From: Thermoplasmata archaeon
GTDB lineage: Archaea > Thermoplasmatota > Thermoplasmata > Thermoplasmatales > Thermoplasmataceae
Assembly: GCA_021790415.1 (NCBI GenBank)
Contig: JAJYDZ010000012.1
Coordinates: forward strand, 1-12,607
Direction of reading: 5' to 3'
Length of the DNA: 12,607 bases
Part shown: positions 8,005-12,607 of the stretch, in pieces
How positions within the stretch are numbered: the first letter of the stretch is position 1
Layout of the letters: every line of letters begins with the position of its first letter
Made by a program: the position numbers and the translations under genes
The notes under the pieces: model-generated
The model's input: the letters and a program-made list of their open reading frames with translations, nothing else
The model's database searches: none
What the model was told of the DNA's origin: nothing

Positions 8005-8010
8005 CACCTC
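8005..8010 (-). promoter_or_regulatory. Strong ribosome-binding site pointing to a CTG start of mod
   Basis: Minus-strand GAGGTG is followed by the 7-nt spacer AAATAAA and then CTG (7997-7995). No ATG, GTG or TTG exists in the mod frame between the preceding TGA and the TTG at 7964, so this site decides the start. Confidence 0.65.
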
Positions 8011-8022
8011 TGTTTAATCAAA

Positions 8023-8043
8023 TCATTAATTTCGGTCATTAAT
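8023..8043. repeat. Direct repeat TCATTAAT at the mod transcription start
   Basis: TCATTAAT occurs at 8023-8030 and 8036-8043, a 13-nt period, between the TATA box and the ribosome-binding site of mod and at about the expected transcription start. The position suits a repressor binding site; this is inference. Confidence 0.4.
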
Positions 8044-8050
8044 AAAATCG

Positions 8051-8058
8051 TTTATATG
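8051..8058 (-). promoter_or_regulatory. TATA box of the mod-res operon
   Basis: Minus-strand CATATAAA, preceded by GGC and about 47 nt upstream of the GAGGTG element. Transcription should begin near 8027-8030, giving a leader of about 30 nt before the CTG start. Confidence 0.6.
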
Positions 8059-8076
8059 GCCAATGAAGCTTGTCAC

Positions 8077-8095
8077 ACTTAGCTGACTACTAAGT
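8077..8095. repeat. Hairpin at the end of the zinc-ribbon gene
   Basis: ACTTAG (8077-8082) and CTAAGT (8090-8095) are perfectly complementary across a 7-nt loop, overlapping the zinc-ribbon stop codon and lying just upstream of the mod TATA box. It could be a 3'-end structure or an upstream control site for mod. Confidence 0.3.
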
Positions 8096-8256
8096 CATTT
8101 ACTCCTAGGTATTGCAAATGTTTTCTCTTTCCCCGTATAAATGTTAAATTTATTATTACAACTACTACAGTTATATCTTGCTACATTGAAAACATGAAAA
8201 GTCCACTCCTTAATGGGCTTGTCGTTTACTTCGTTATCGCAAATGGGGCACTTCAT
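8095..8256 (-). CDS. Small zinc-ribbon protein, 53 residues
   Basis: The short frame encodes MKCPICDNEV at its start and RYNCSSCNNKF in the middle, so two C-x2-C knuckles (C3, C6, C30, C33) form a four-cysteine zinc ribbon. Between them KPIKEWTFHVFNVARY is rich in aromatic residues, and the end (KTFAIPRSK) is basic. Such small ribbons are common in archaea as nucleic-acid-binding or adaptor proteins, mostly of unknown role. The ATG is preceded by no clear ribosome-binding site, but an AT-rich TTAAAATAA lies about 21-29 nt upstream, so it may be leaderless. It ends some 37 nt before the mod TATA box, on the same strand, and could regulate or read through into the restriction operon. Confidence 0.82.
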   Translation of the reverse strand: MKCPICDNEVNDKPIKEWTFHVFNVARYNCSSCNNKFNIYTGKEKTFAIPRSK

Positions 8257-8326
8257 GACAACACAACGTCCCGGTTTTATTTTAATTTTTTTGAATGATA
8301 AGCTTGATTACTATTATTGCCCCATG

Positions 8327-8419
8327 TTAAAGTAAAAAAATTATTATTGGAAAATTGATAACAAATGGTCCGTATCGAATGAGCGAACTTATCCAGAATA
8401 TTTTTGAAACTAATTCCAT
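8327..8419 (-). CDS. Possible 30-residue hydrophobic small protein
   Basis: A minus-strand ATG at 8419 opens 30 codons beginning MELVSKIFWISSLIRYG, followed by PFVINFPIIIFLL, long enough for one membrane helix. A TATA-like TTATAT lies about 21 nt upstream in the centre of a perfect inverted repeat, and there is no ribosome-binding site, fitting a leaderless gene. Frames of this size arise often by chance in AT-rich DNA, so this is tentative. Confidence 0.2.
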   Translation of the reverse strand: MELVSKIFWISSLIRYGPFVINFPIIIFLL

Positions 8420-8429
8420 TTAAGAATAC

Positions 8430-8452
8430 TAATCACATATAACGTGTGATTA
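8430..8452. repeat. Perfect inverted repeat, operator-like
   Basis: TAATCACA (8430-8437) and TGTGATTA (8445-8452) are perfect complements across 7 nt. The spacer and adjoining bases hold a TATA-like TTATAT on the minus strand. The size and symmetry resemble a binding site for a dimeric winged-helix or helix-turn-helix regulator. Confidence 0.5.
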
Positions 8453-8631
8453 ACAATGGTTCTTCAATTTGCAAGGCACTGACCTTACAAATCATAGGAA
8501 ATGATAGGCAAATGCCTGCTCTAGAATAGGGCCCTTATATTTCCTTGAGACTTGTCGCAACTACATATTTAATGACGATTTAAGAATTAGTATCTATTGT
8601 CAGGTCAATATATTTTGAAATTCAGACTTTC

Positions 8632-9537
8632 TTATTTCCAATTGCTCTTAACCCACCCTCGATAGTTTTGAGTTTTGCGGATTTCCTGGATCAAAAGAAA
8701 CATACCATAAACAACCATAATATCAATTGTGTATTCAAAAAGTTTAGTTATTGTGGGTTGGCCACTACTCACTCCTAACACATATGCAAAAAAGAACAAC
8801 ACCGAGAGCAGGAATGCGATGAACTTCTGTTTCGGGTCTCCAAGGCTTTTGTTAACAAATCTGACACGTAGGAACTGGATAAAAAGAACAAAAATAACAA
8901 GAAAGAATGCTATGAAATTCAAGAACCTATTAACGAATTCCAGAGCGAGAGAGACGTGAAAAATTGGCAAAATGGCTAATAAGATAAAAACGCTGGAAAA
9001 GAACAAATTCCTGATTAACTCATTCTCTTTCTTTCTGGCTATAGCATACACATCGACTTTGAGAGTATTACCCTCTCTCTTAAAGCCAAATCTTGACTTC
9101 AGGTATTCTTCATCTGAAATGGATAAAATGTAAATAGAGTAAACCAATGAAGCAAATTCTACTGCCATTGCAGTCAAAGTGAGCAAAAGGGCAATAGGAT
9201 CGAAAAATTTTAACTCTAATTCCCAAAATAATATCGAAAATACCCCTAGAAGGACTACATCAGCAATTATTTCTTTAATTGCTGGAATTTTTGCCGAAGT
9301 TAGTGTCCTATGGTAAATCTTTAACACTCTTTGATTAATTCTCGGGTCTTTGGATTTAACCACTGAAGTAGCAATTTTATCTATAATCTTCTCAACCTGG
9401 GCATTCCTATCATTTTTCTCTCCGGGGTAGAGGATTACGTACCTTTTATCCAAGTTCCACTTGTAACCAAATGAATCAATTATCTCATTTAATTCTTCAG
9501 AATAAGCCGCGCCAGAGCCTTTTTCTTCTATAGTCAT
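8632..9537 (-). CDS. Uncharacterised membrane protein with six predicted helices
   Basis: The start is placed at ATG 9537 (MTIEEKGSG) because GGTGGAGGAG lies directly upstream with a 7-nt spacing; a frame start at 9555 would merely translate that site as MGGGVD. The 301 residues have a soluble, charged N-terminal part of about 90 residues, then hydrophobic segments near 91-111, 114-138, 178-199, 205-224, 239-257 and 267-285, with a charged loop at about 140-177. The end is basic (NYRGWVKSNWK), suggesting a cytoplasmic C-terminus. I recognise no family and see no catalytic motif. Its ATG overlaps, as ATGA, the stop of the decayed tyrosine recombinase upstream, so it was probably the next gene of the same mobile element. 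It still looks intact while its partner is dead. A weak TATA-like TTAATATC near 9591-9599 may now drive it. Confidence 0.85.
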   Translation of the reverse strand: MTIEEKGSGAAYSEELNEIIDSFGYKWNLDKRYVILYPGEKNDRNAQVEKIIDKIATSVVKSKDPRINQRVLKIYHRTLTSAKIPAIKEIIADVVLLGVFSILFWELELKFFDPIALLLTLTAMAVEFASLVYSIYILSISDEEYLKSRFGFKREGNTLKVDVYAIARKKENELIRNLFFSSVFILLAILPIFHVSLALEFVNRFLNFIAFFLVIFVLFIQFLRVRFVNKSLGDPKQKFIAFLLSVLFFFAYVLGVSSGQPTITKLFEYTIDIMVVYGMFLLIQEIRKTQNYRGWVKSNWK

Positions 9538-9540
9538 ATC

Positions 9541-9552
9541 CACTCCTCCACC
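9541..9552 (-). promoter_or_regulatory. Ribosome-binding site of the membrane-protein gene inside the recombinase relic
   Basis: Minus-strand GGTGGAGGAGTG, with GGAGG ending 7 nt before ATG 9537. It is read in another frame as the last codons (WVEEW) of the dead recombinase. Confidence 0.6.
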
Positions 9553-9874
9553 CATTTCTTCATTTCTTTGCGCTCATATTCTTCAAATGGGATATTAACT
9601 TAGTGTTCATACTGTGTCACTGTGGCGTGGCCTTGGCTCAATGCAATTTGCAGAGCCTTATCCGGATAATAGAACACTAATCTGGATTACCGTGTCTTCT
9701 TGAAAATCTTATTGTTGATCGGACCCCTCTCCAGGATCCTTTCGGCAATCTCCTCAGCTTCAAGTAAAATACAGGAAATTCAAGTAACGGTTAAGGAGCC
9801 TGGAACAAATCTGATTTAAGAGACTATGCTTGACGCCGTGTAATATTGCCCACCGAATCACATCGTAAAGGACT

Positions 9875-9884
9875 TTTATATAAT
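9875..9884 (+). promoter_or_regulatory. TATA box of the NYN gene
   Basis: TTTATATAAT on the plus strand, about 40 nt before ATG 9921, predicts transcription near 9903-9908. It lies within the former coding sequence of recombinase relic 1, opposite its Arg-motif codons. Confidence 0.6.
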
Positions 9885-9920
9885 ACGGAAAGATTAAACC
9901 CGGAATCATGGGGCAGTCCC

Positions 9921-10472
9921 ATGAGTCAGGTTTGTGTAAATTTGACTGATGATAAAGCTGCAGTATTGATAGACAACTCGTATCTACAAAAGGAAGTAAT
10001 TGATAATTTAAATGGAAGAAATGGTAAGTTTCAGTTGGACTATCAAGAGTTTAGCAACAATCTATGCAGGGAAATTGGTGCAGAGCGTTTTAGGACGTAC
10101 GTTTATGATGTTTCTCTTGAAAGCAACAGGAATTTTTTGACCTCACTGAACTTACTAGACCGCTTTGAGATACGATCAGGAAAACTTCAGGGAAACGCGG
10201 AAGGATTCCGGCAGAAACAAGTGGATATCTTGCTGGCAATCGAAATGATCAAACTGGCCCTTAAAAATAAAATACAGCACATTATTTTGATTACTGGAGA
10301 TAGCGACTTTGTTCCAGCAGTACAATATGTAAAAGAGGAGGGAGTTATGGTACACCTTAGACATGCAGAGAAGACCTATAGTAAGGAATTATCACAAACT
10401 TGCGATACCAGTAGACAACTTTCCAGGGCAGTGTTAATTGAATTTGATGGAAAAGACGCTTACAGAAAATAA
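9921..10472 (+). CDS. NYN-domain protein (PIN-like, LabA/DUF88 type) putative ribonuclease
   Basis: The 183 residues form one NYN domain. AAVLIDNSYL (13-22) supplies the first acidic residue (D18), KQVDILLAIEM (99-109) the second (D102), and ILITGDSDFVPAV (122-134) the D127/D129 pair; VMVHLRHAEKTYSKEL follows as the usual last strand. These acidic residues bind metal in PIN-like nucleases, and family members cut RNA or act in bacterial and archaeal RNA turnover or in defence and toxin contexts. ATG 9921 is chosen because the TATA box lies at 9875-9884 and GGGG is 7 nt upstream of the ATG; a TTG at 9846 would precede the promoter and lie in recombinase relic DNA. The gene stands between two recombinase relics, with an unknown gene downstream, and so is probably cargo. 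Substrate unknown. Confidence 0.88.
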   Translation: MSQVCVNLTDDKAAVLIDNSYLQKEVIDNLNGRNGKFQLDYQEFSNNLCREIGAERFRTYVYDVSLESNRNFLTSLNLLDRFEIRSGKLQGNAEGFRQKQVDILLAIEMIKLALKNKIQHIILITGDSDFVPAVQYVKEEGVMVHLRHAEKTYSKELSQTCDTSRQLSRAVLIEFDGKDAYRK

Positions 10473-10510
10473 AATTGTAGTAATCAAATTCGTCTCTCGA
10501 TCCATTTCTT

Positions 10511-10558
10511 CATCATTTTTCTTTCATTCTTTCGTGATGTTGAAAAAAGAGTTTTTTT
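10511..10558 (+). terminator. T-tract region downstream of the NYN gene
   Basis: T-rich runs CATTTTTCTTTCATTCTTTC and then a T7 run at 10552-10558 begin about 40 nt after the stop. Archaeal transcription commonly ends in such U-tracts without a hairpin. Confidence 0.4.
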
Positions 10559-10581
10559 CGGGCAGTAAAATCATAGGTAGG

Positions 10582-10589
10582 TATATAAA
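10582..10589 (+). promoter_or_regulatory. Orphan TATA box upstream of paired hairpins
   Basis: TATATAAA, a near-ideal archaeal TATA box, predicts transcription near 10610-10615. No recognisable coding gene begins there; only a 24-codon frame starts at ATG 10647. It may drive a small RNA or a long leader for the 287-residue gene. Confidence 0.4.
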
Positions 10590-10609
10590 TGTTACATCCC
10601 GTCATGAAG

Positions 10610-10640
10610 AATTGGTATTTCTGACACCAATTTGGGTGTC
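10610..10640. repeat. Two overlapping, mutually exclusive hairpins
   Basis: AATTGGT (10610-10616) pairs with ACCAATT (10626-10632); GACACC (10623-10628) pairs with GGTGTC (10635-10640). Both need the ACC at 10626-10628, so only one can form at a time. They lie at the expected start of a transcript from the TATA box at 10582. Confidence 0.4.
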
Positions 10641-10839
10641 CCTAGGATGGCCATTTCCTTTACCTCGACTAGATGGGAGATTTATTTATTGATTTTCAAA
10701 TTCTTTCAACTTGGCTAATCTCGAGGACTCTATTCCTTTCTTCTCAAGAATTTCCCGCTTAAAGAGCAACAACCACGCATTTTATTGGGTAATTCCTTAA
10801 GTACAAATTTAGATGCTAGAAACGTTTAAATGGCTCTTG

Positions 10840-10848
10840 ATATATAAT
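10840..10848 (+). promoter_or_regulatory. TATA box of the 287-residue gene
   Basis: ATATATAAT lies about 45 nt before ATG 10889, predicting transcription near 10868-10872 and a leader of roughly 18 nt. Confidence 0.5.
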
Positions 10849-10888
10849 AAATGAATTGCTTTTTAAGTATTCACTTCAAAGTAACTCC

Positions 10889-11752
10889 ATGTTTAACTGC
10901 CCTAAGAGCGGTTATCACTTCTCAATTTCTGTGGACATTCTCAAGAATTACGCTAATGGAAATCTACAACCTATACACCAAGTTAAGAGGGTCTTTTATT
11001 TGACTTCCAACTGTTTTCTTGAGGGGAGTATTGCACAGGATAAACTGGCTTTGACTTACACTCCTCCCAACGTATTTTCGTATGACCCATCGCTCAACGA
11101 TCATTTTATAAATAATCTTGGTCAAACTATTGTTCTAACATCTCCAAGCACAGTGCTGAGAAGTTGGCCCTCATTTGGTTACTCTGGGGGCGCTTATGAA
11201 TTGTTGCTTCAATGCGATAAAAATTCAAAAATCAATCTAAAATACCTTGGAATTTTATTGAATGGAGGAAGATTGGATCCGTTTAGAATGGATTTTGTGA
11301 CTTTACCAATTCAGAACCTGAACGTTTTAATCTTAAGTATTTTCCAGATTTTCTCGGAAGTTTATGTTGGACAAAATGTGGAAGATGATGAAAATAATGT
11401 AATGGTTAAATTACAATCTGGGCAATTTGTATTCAAATTCAAGTTAAGGCAGACGGACGTTTCACTTTCAATTTCTTACTTTCTCGCGAGAAATTCTGAA
11501 GTGGTAGTGCGGATCAATGGTGTTGCTTGGAGCGATGATTTGTTTAATTCAACGAGGGAAATTTTGGTTGATGTGAACCACTATTTCATCTTAACCAACA
11601 TAGCAAGAGTTGAGGACATAAGCAGAAATGTTTCTAAGAACACGCAAGGTTACACAGTGCTTAAGAAAACTATTGATTTTGTGATGCGAGACATTAATAG
11701 TAACTTAAGAAGTGGCAAACTTGGTGTAATCAGGCAAGCTAGTCTTCCTTGA
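10889..11752 (+). CDS. Uncharacterised 287-residue protein
   Basis: I do not recognise this protein. It begins MFNCPKSGYHFSISVDIL from ATG 10889, chosen because the TATA box at 10840-10848 would leave an upstream TTG (10856) outside or at the very edge of the transcript; that TTG would add 11 residues. No ribosome-binding site is seen. The sequence is strand-rich in the middle and end (FVFKFKL, SLSISYFL, EVVVRINGVAW, REILVDVNHYFILTNIA), with one moderately hydrophobic stretch LNVLILSIFQIFSEVYVG that may be buried rather than in a membrane. The C-terminus is basic. Beta-rich composition and size recall SHS2/ heavily beta folded or antigen-binding-like proteins, but no motif decides. It lies downstream of the NYN gene between two recombinase relics and is likely cargo of the same island, from its own promoter. 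Confidence 0.8.
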   Translation: MFNCPKSGYHFSISVDILKNYANGNLQPIHQVKRVFYLTSNCFLEGSIAQDKLALTYTPPNVFSYDPSLNDHFINNLGQTIVLTSPSTVLRSWPSFGYSGGAYELLLQCDKNSKINLKYLGILLNGGRLDPFRMDFVTLPIQNLNVLILSIFQIFSEVYVGQNVEDDENNVMVKLQSGQFVFKFKLRQTDVSLSISYFLARNSEVVVRINGVAWSDDLFNSTREILVDVNHYFILTNIARVEDISRNVSKNTQGYTVLKKTIDFVMRDINSNLRSGKLGVIRQASLP

Positions 11753-11761
11753 AGCCGTAAA

Positions 11762-11929
11762 CTAACTCACTTCATATTTCACATCAATACTAATTACATC
11801 TATTATCCCAGTATCCGCAAGTGGGATTTTACCTATTTTTCATGCAACGGCTTTCCGTTTTTCTCTTCGTGATCCACTCAGTGCCCATGAGATTTTGTAA
11901 GTACTTATCGTCATAGTTCCGTAGGGATC
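11762..11929 (-). pseudogene. Possible C-terminal remnant of an unknown gene
   Basis: A minus-strand frame of 56 codons with one internal TGA reads DPYGTMTISTYKISWALSG, SRREKRKAVA, then, after the TGA, KIGKIPLADTGIIDVISI and DVKYEVS to a stop. It looks like a plausible protein end. It lies on the same strand as, and downstream of, recombinase relic 2, where relic 1 has its membrane-protein gene. A 42-codon overlapping frame looks nearly as plausible, so this is tentative. Confidence 0.25.
11805..11840 (+). terminator. Hairpin followed by T-rich tract
   Basis: ATCCCA (11805-11810) pairs with TGGGAT (11822-11827), then TTTTACCTATTTTT follows. It lies about 53 nt after the stop of the 287-residue gene. 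Confidence 0.45.
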
Positions 11930-11950
11930 TTGTGTTGACAGAGTCAATAT

Positions 11951-11986
11951 TTCACAAGAATTCTATTCATTTAATTTCCTTGTGAA
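11951..11986. repeat. Inverted repeat with 20-nt loop
   Basis: TTCACAAG (11951-11958) is perfectly complementary to CTTGTGAA (11979-11986). Confidence 0.35.
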
Positions 11987-12108
11987 TATAATCGTGTTAT
12001 CTCACCACGGTATCTTTTCATCTTTGGTGTGTTTGAGAAAAATGGATATTTTGGACAGAAGTTGTCTATTTCGGAAACTAGCCAAACCTTATTTCATGTA
12101 GATCAATA

Positions 12109-12410
12109 CTAAACTGTTACATCAAGCCATTTCCTTATCTCTTTACCATCTTCAAACGGTATGTTCAGGTGATGCTCATATTGTGTCACCGTGGTATCGT
12201 TCTGACTCAGTCAAAAATGCGATGACTTGTCAGGATAAAAAAACACAAACCGGGATTCCATGTTTTTCTGAATGTTTTATTTTTCATTGGAGCTCCTTCA
12301 AGGATCTTTTTTTGGTAACTTTATCAATTTTTTTAGCAAAGGCAGGAAGATCAGTTAATAGATGCGGAGCTTGAATAAATCGGACATGAGAATCTTGCCG
12401 ATAATGGCAT
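12109..12410 (-). pseudogene. Decayed tyrosine recombinase (integrase), copy 2
   Basis: This matches copy 1. From the stop at 12109-12111 backwards, one frame reads VTQYEHHLNIPFEDGKEIRKW and FFYPDK, with a TGA at 12211-12213. Further upstream a second frame reads ILEGAPMKNKTFRKTW, and a third reads YRQDSHVRFIQAPHLLTDLP and AFAKKIDKV. At least two frameshifts, one at a T7/A7 run (12307-12313), therefore break it. The catalytic Tyr of the family is His (CAC at 12169-12171), and the G-H of copy 1 is N-D, so two active-site residues are also lost. The segment RF(I/V) to ILE(G/R)(A/G)P has the same length, 31 columns, in both copies. Copy 2 points the same way as copy 1, about 2.6 kb away. Nothing certain is seen further upstream, though HKYIGLRGKM near 12480 might be a remnant. 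Confidence 0.7.
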
Positions 12411-12568
12411 GTAAGTTGAGATTAAACAACTAAGGCTTGTTAGGATATGAGGGAGTTACATTTTCCCTCTTAAGCCGATGTATTTGTGGCACATCCCTTC
12501 TGTTATGACAAGAACAATGTAAAATTTACCCTTTTTAGAGTAAATAGAATTGGGCAGTTAAGGATAAT

Positions 12569-12589
12569 TATTAAATGAAACATTTAATA
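12569..12589. repeat. 21-bp palindrome near the right edge
   Basis: TATTAAATG (12569-12577) and CATTTAATA (12581-12589) are perfect complements across AAA. It is very AT-rich and could be an operator or promoter element of a gene beyond the window. Confidence 0.35.
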
Positions 12590-12607
12590 TTTAACATAAA
12601 TTATTCC

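Larger units (their letters stand above)
8257..8631. other. Intergenic stretch between membrane-protein and zinc-ribbon genes
   Basis: No standard-sized gene is visible. It holds a perfect inverted repeat at 8430-8452 and a possible 30-codon hydrophobic frame (both listed separately), and AT-rich promoter-like DNA at 8277-8300. Confidence 0.5.
9534..9905 (-). pseudogene. Decayed tyrosine recombinase (integrase), copy 1
   Basis: In one minus-strand frame, ending at the TGA at 9534-9536, the sequence reads EAEEIAERILERG (from 9761), then SRLVFYYPDKALQ, SQGHATVTQYEH, a stop, VNIPFEEYERKEMKKW and VEEWI. G-H followed nine residues later by the catalytic position, and N-I-P-F after it, fit the C-terminus of an archaeal tyrosine recombinase. 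Exactly at the catalytic Tyr there is TAA (9600-9602). Other in-frame stops are TAA at 9687-9689 and TGA at 9780-9782. Upstream in a shifted frame LYKSPLRCDSVGNITRR (Arg codon at 9863-9865) resembles the first catalytic Arg motif. The relic therefore has several stops and a frameshift and cannot act. The reading matches copy 2 residue for residue over long parts. Confidence 0.75.
10473..10888. other. Gap between NYN gene and 287-residue gene
   Basis: No convincing gene is visible; a plus-strand frame across 10438-10692 is low-complexity and lacks any domain. The stretch holds T-rich tracts after the NYN stop, a TATA box at 10582-10589, two mutually exclusive hairpins at 10610-10640, and a TATA box at 10840-10848 (all listed). 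Confidence 0.5.
11753..12108. other. Gap after the 287-residue gene
   Basis: It holds a terminator-like hairpin at 11805-11840, a possible decayed frame on the minus strand at 11762-11929, and an inverted repeat TTCACAAG (11951-11958) with CTTGTGAA (11979-11986). No intact gene is seen. Confidence 0.5.

Noticed and set aside
9846..9920. TTG-initiated N-terminal extension of the NYN protein
   Set aside because: It would place the start upstream of the TATA box and inside recombinase relic DNA, and the 25 added residues lack NYN similarity.
10438..10692. Plus-strand open frame of 84 codons after the NYN gene
   Set aside because: It overlaps the NYN end, runs through T-tracts and hairpins, and its product is low-complexity.
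12183..12374. Plus-strand open frame of 63 codons
   Set aside because: It is antisense to recombinase relic 2, which has residue-level support from relic 1.
1..12607. CRISPR array, tRNA or rRNA genes
   Set aside because: No regularly spaced repeats and no tRNA T-loop plus acceptor pattern were found on reading both strands by eye.

Overview
The window looks like an accessory region of an AT-rich archaeal chromosome. The evidence is archaeal-style TATA boxes about 20-30 nt upstream of likely transcription starts, at least one apparently leaderless gene, Shine-Dalgarno cores of the GGTG/GAGGTG type, and a small AbrB-fold regulator of the form common in archaea. A Thermoplasmata-like host (acidophile, no CRISPR or tRNA in view) is my guess from general flavour; it is inference, not shown.

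Layout. (1) Positions 2-688: the 3' part of a plus-strand gene that runs off the left edge, possibly related to the T4 'beta protein' family. (2) Positions 728-2867, minus strand: a probable three-gene operon (YwgA-like winged-helix protein, a 97-codon unknown, a 390-residue unknown) followed by a 52-codon AbrB-like regulator with its own promoter. (3) Positions 2943-3433: non-coding or decayed DNA with an elaborate inverted-repeat structure. (4) Positions 3434-7997, minus: a complete type III restriction-modification system, mod then res, overlapping by 35 nt. The mod reading frame appears to start at a CTG codon placed 7 nt after a strong GAGGTG ribosome-binding site. (5) Positions 8095-8256: a 53-residue zinc-ribbon gene just upstream of the mod promoter. 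(6) Positions 8632-9537: a six-helix membrane protein whose ATG overlaps (ATGA) the last codon of a dead tyrosine recombinase. (7) Positions 9534-9905 and about 12109-12410: two decayed, same-orientation copies of one tyrosine-recombinase C-terminal domain. In one the catalytic Tyr codon is a stop; in the other it is His. They bracket about 2.5 kb holding a NYN-domain (PIN-like) nuclease gene and an unknown 287-residue gene, both on the plus strand.

How it fits together. The type III system is the one recognisable defence system, with all main motifs present. The integrase relics suggest serial insertion and decay of integrative elements at this place. The NYN gene and its neighbour survive as cargo between the relics, and the membrane-protein gene survives as former downstream partner of relic 1. 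The NYN promoter sits inside the relic's old catalytic-Arg region. The 390-, 97- and 287-residue proteins are unrecognised and are the best places to look for something new.
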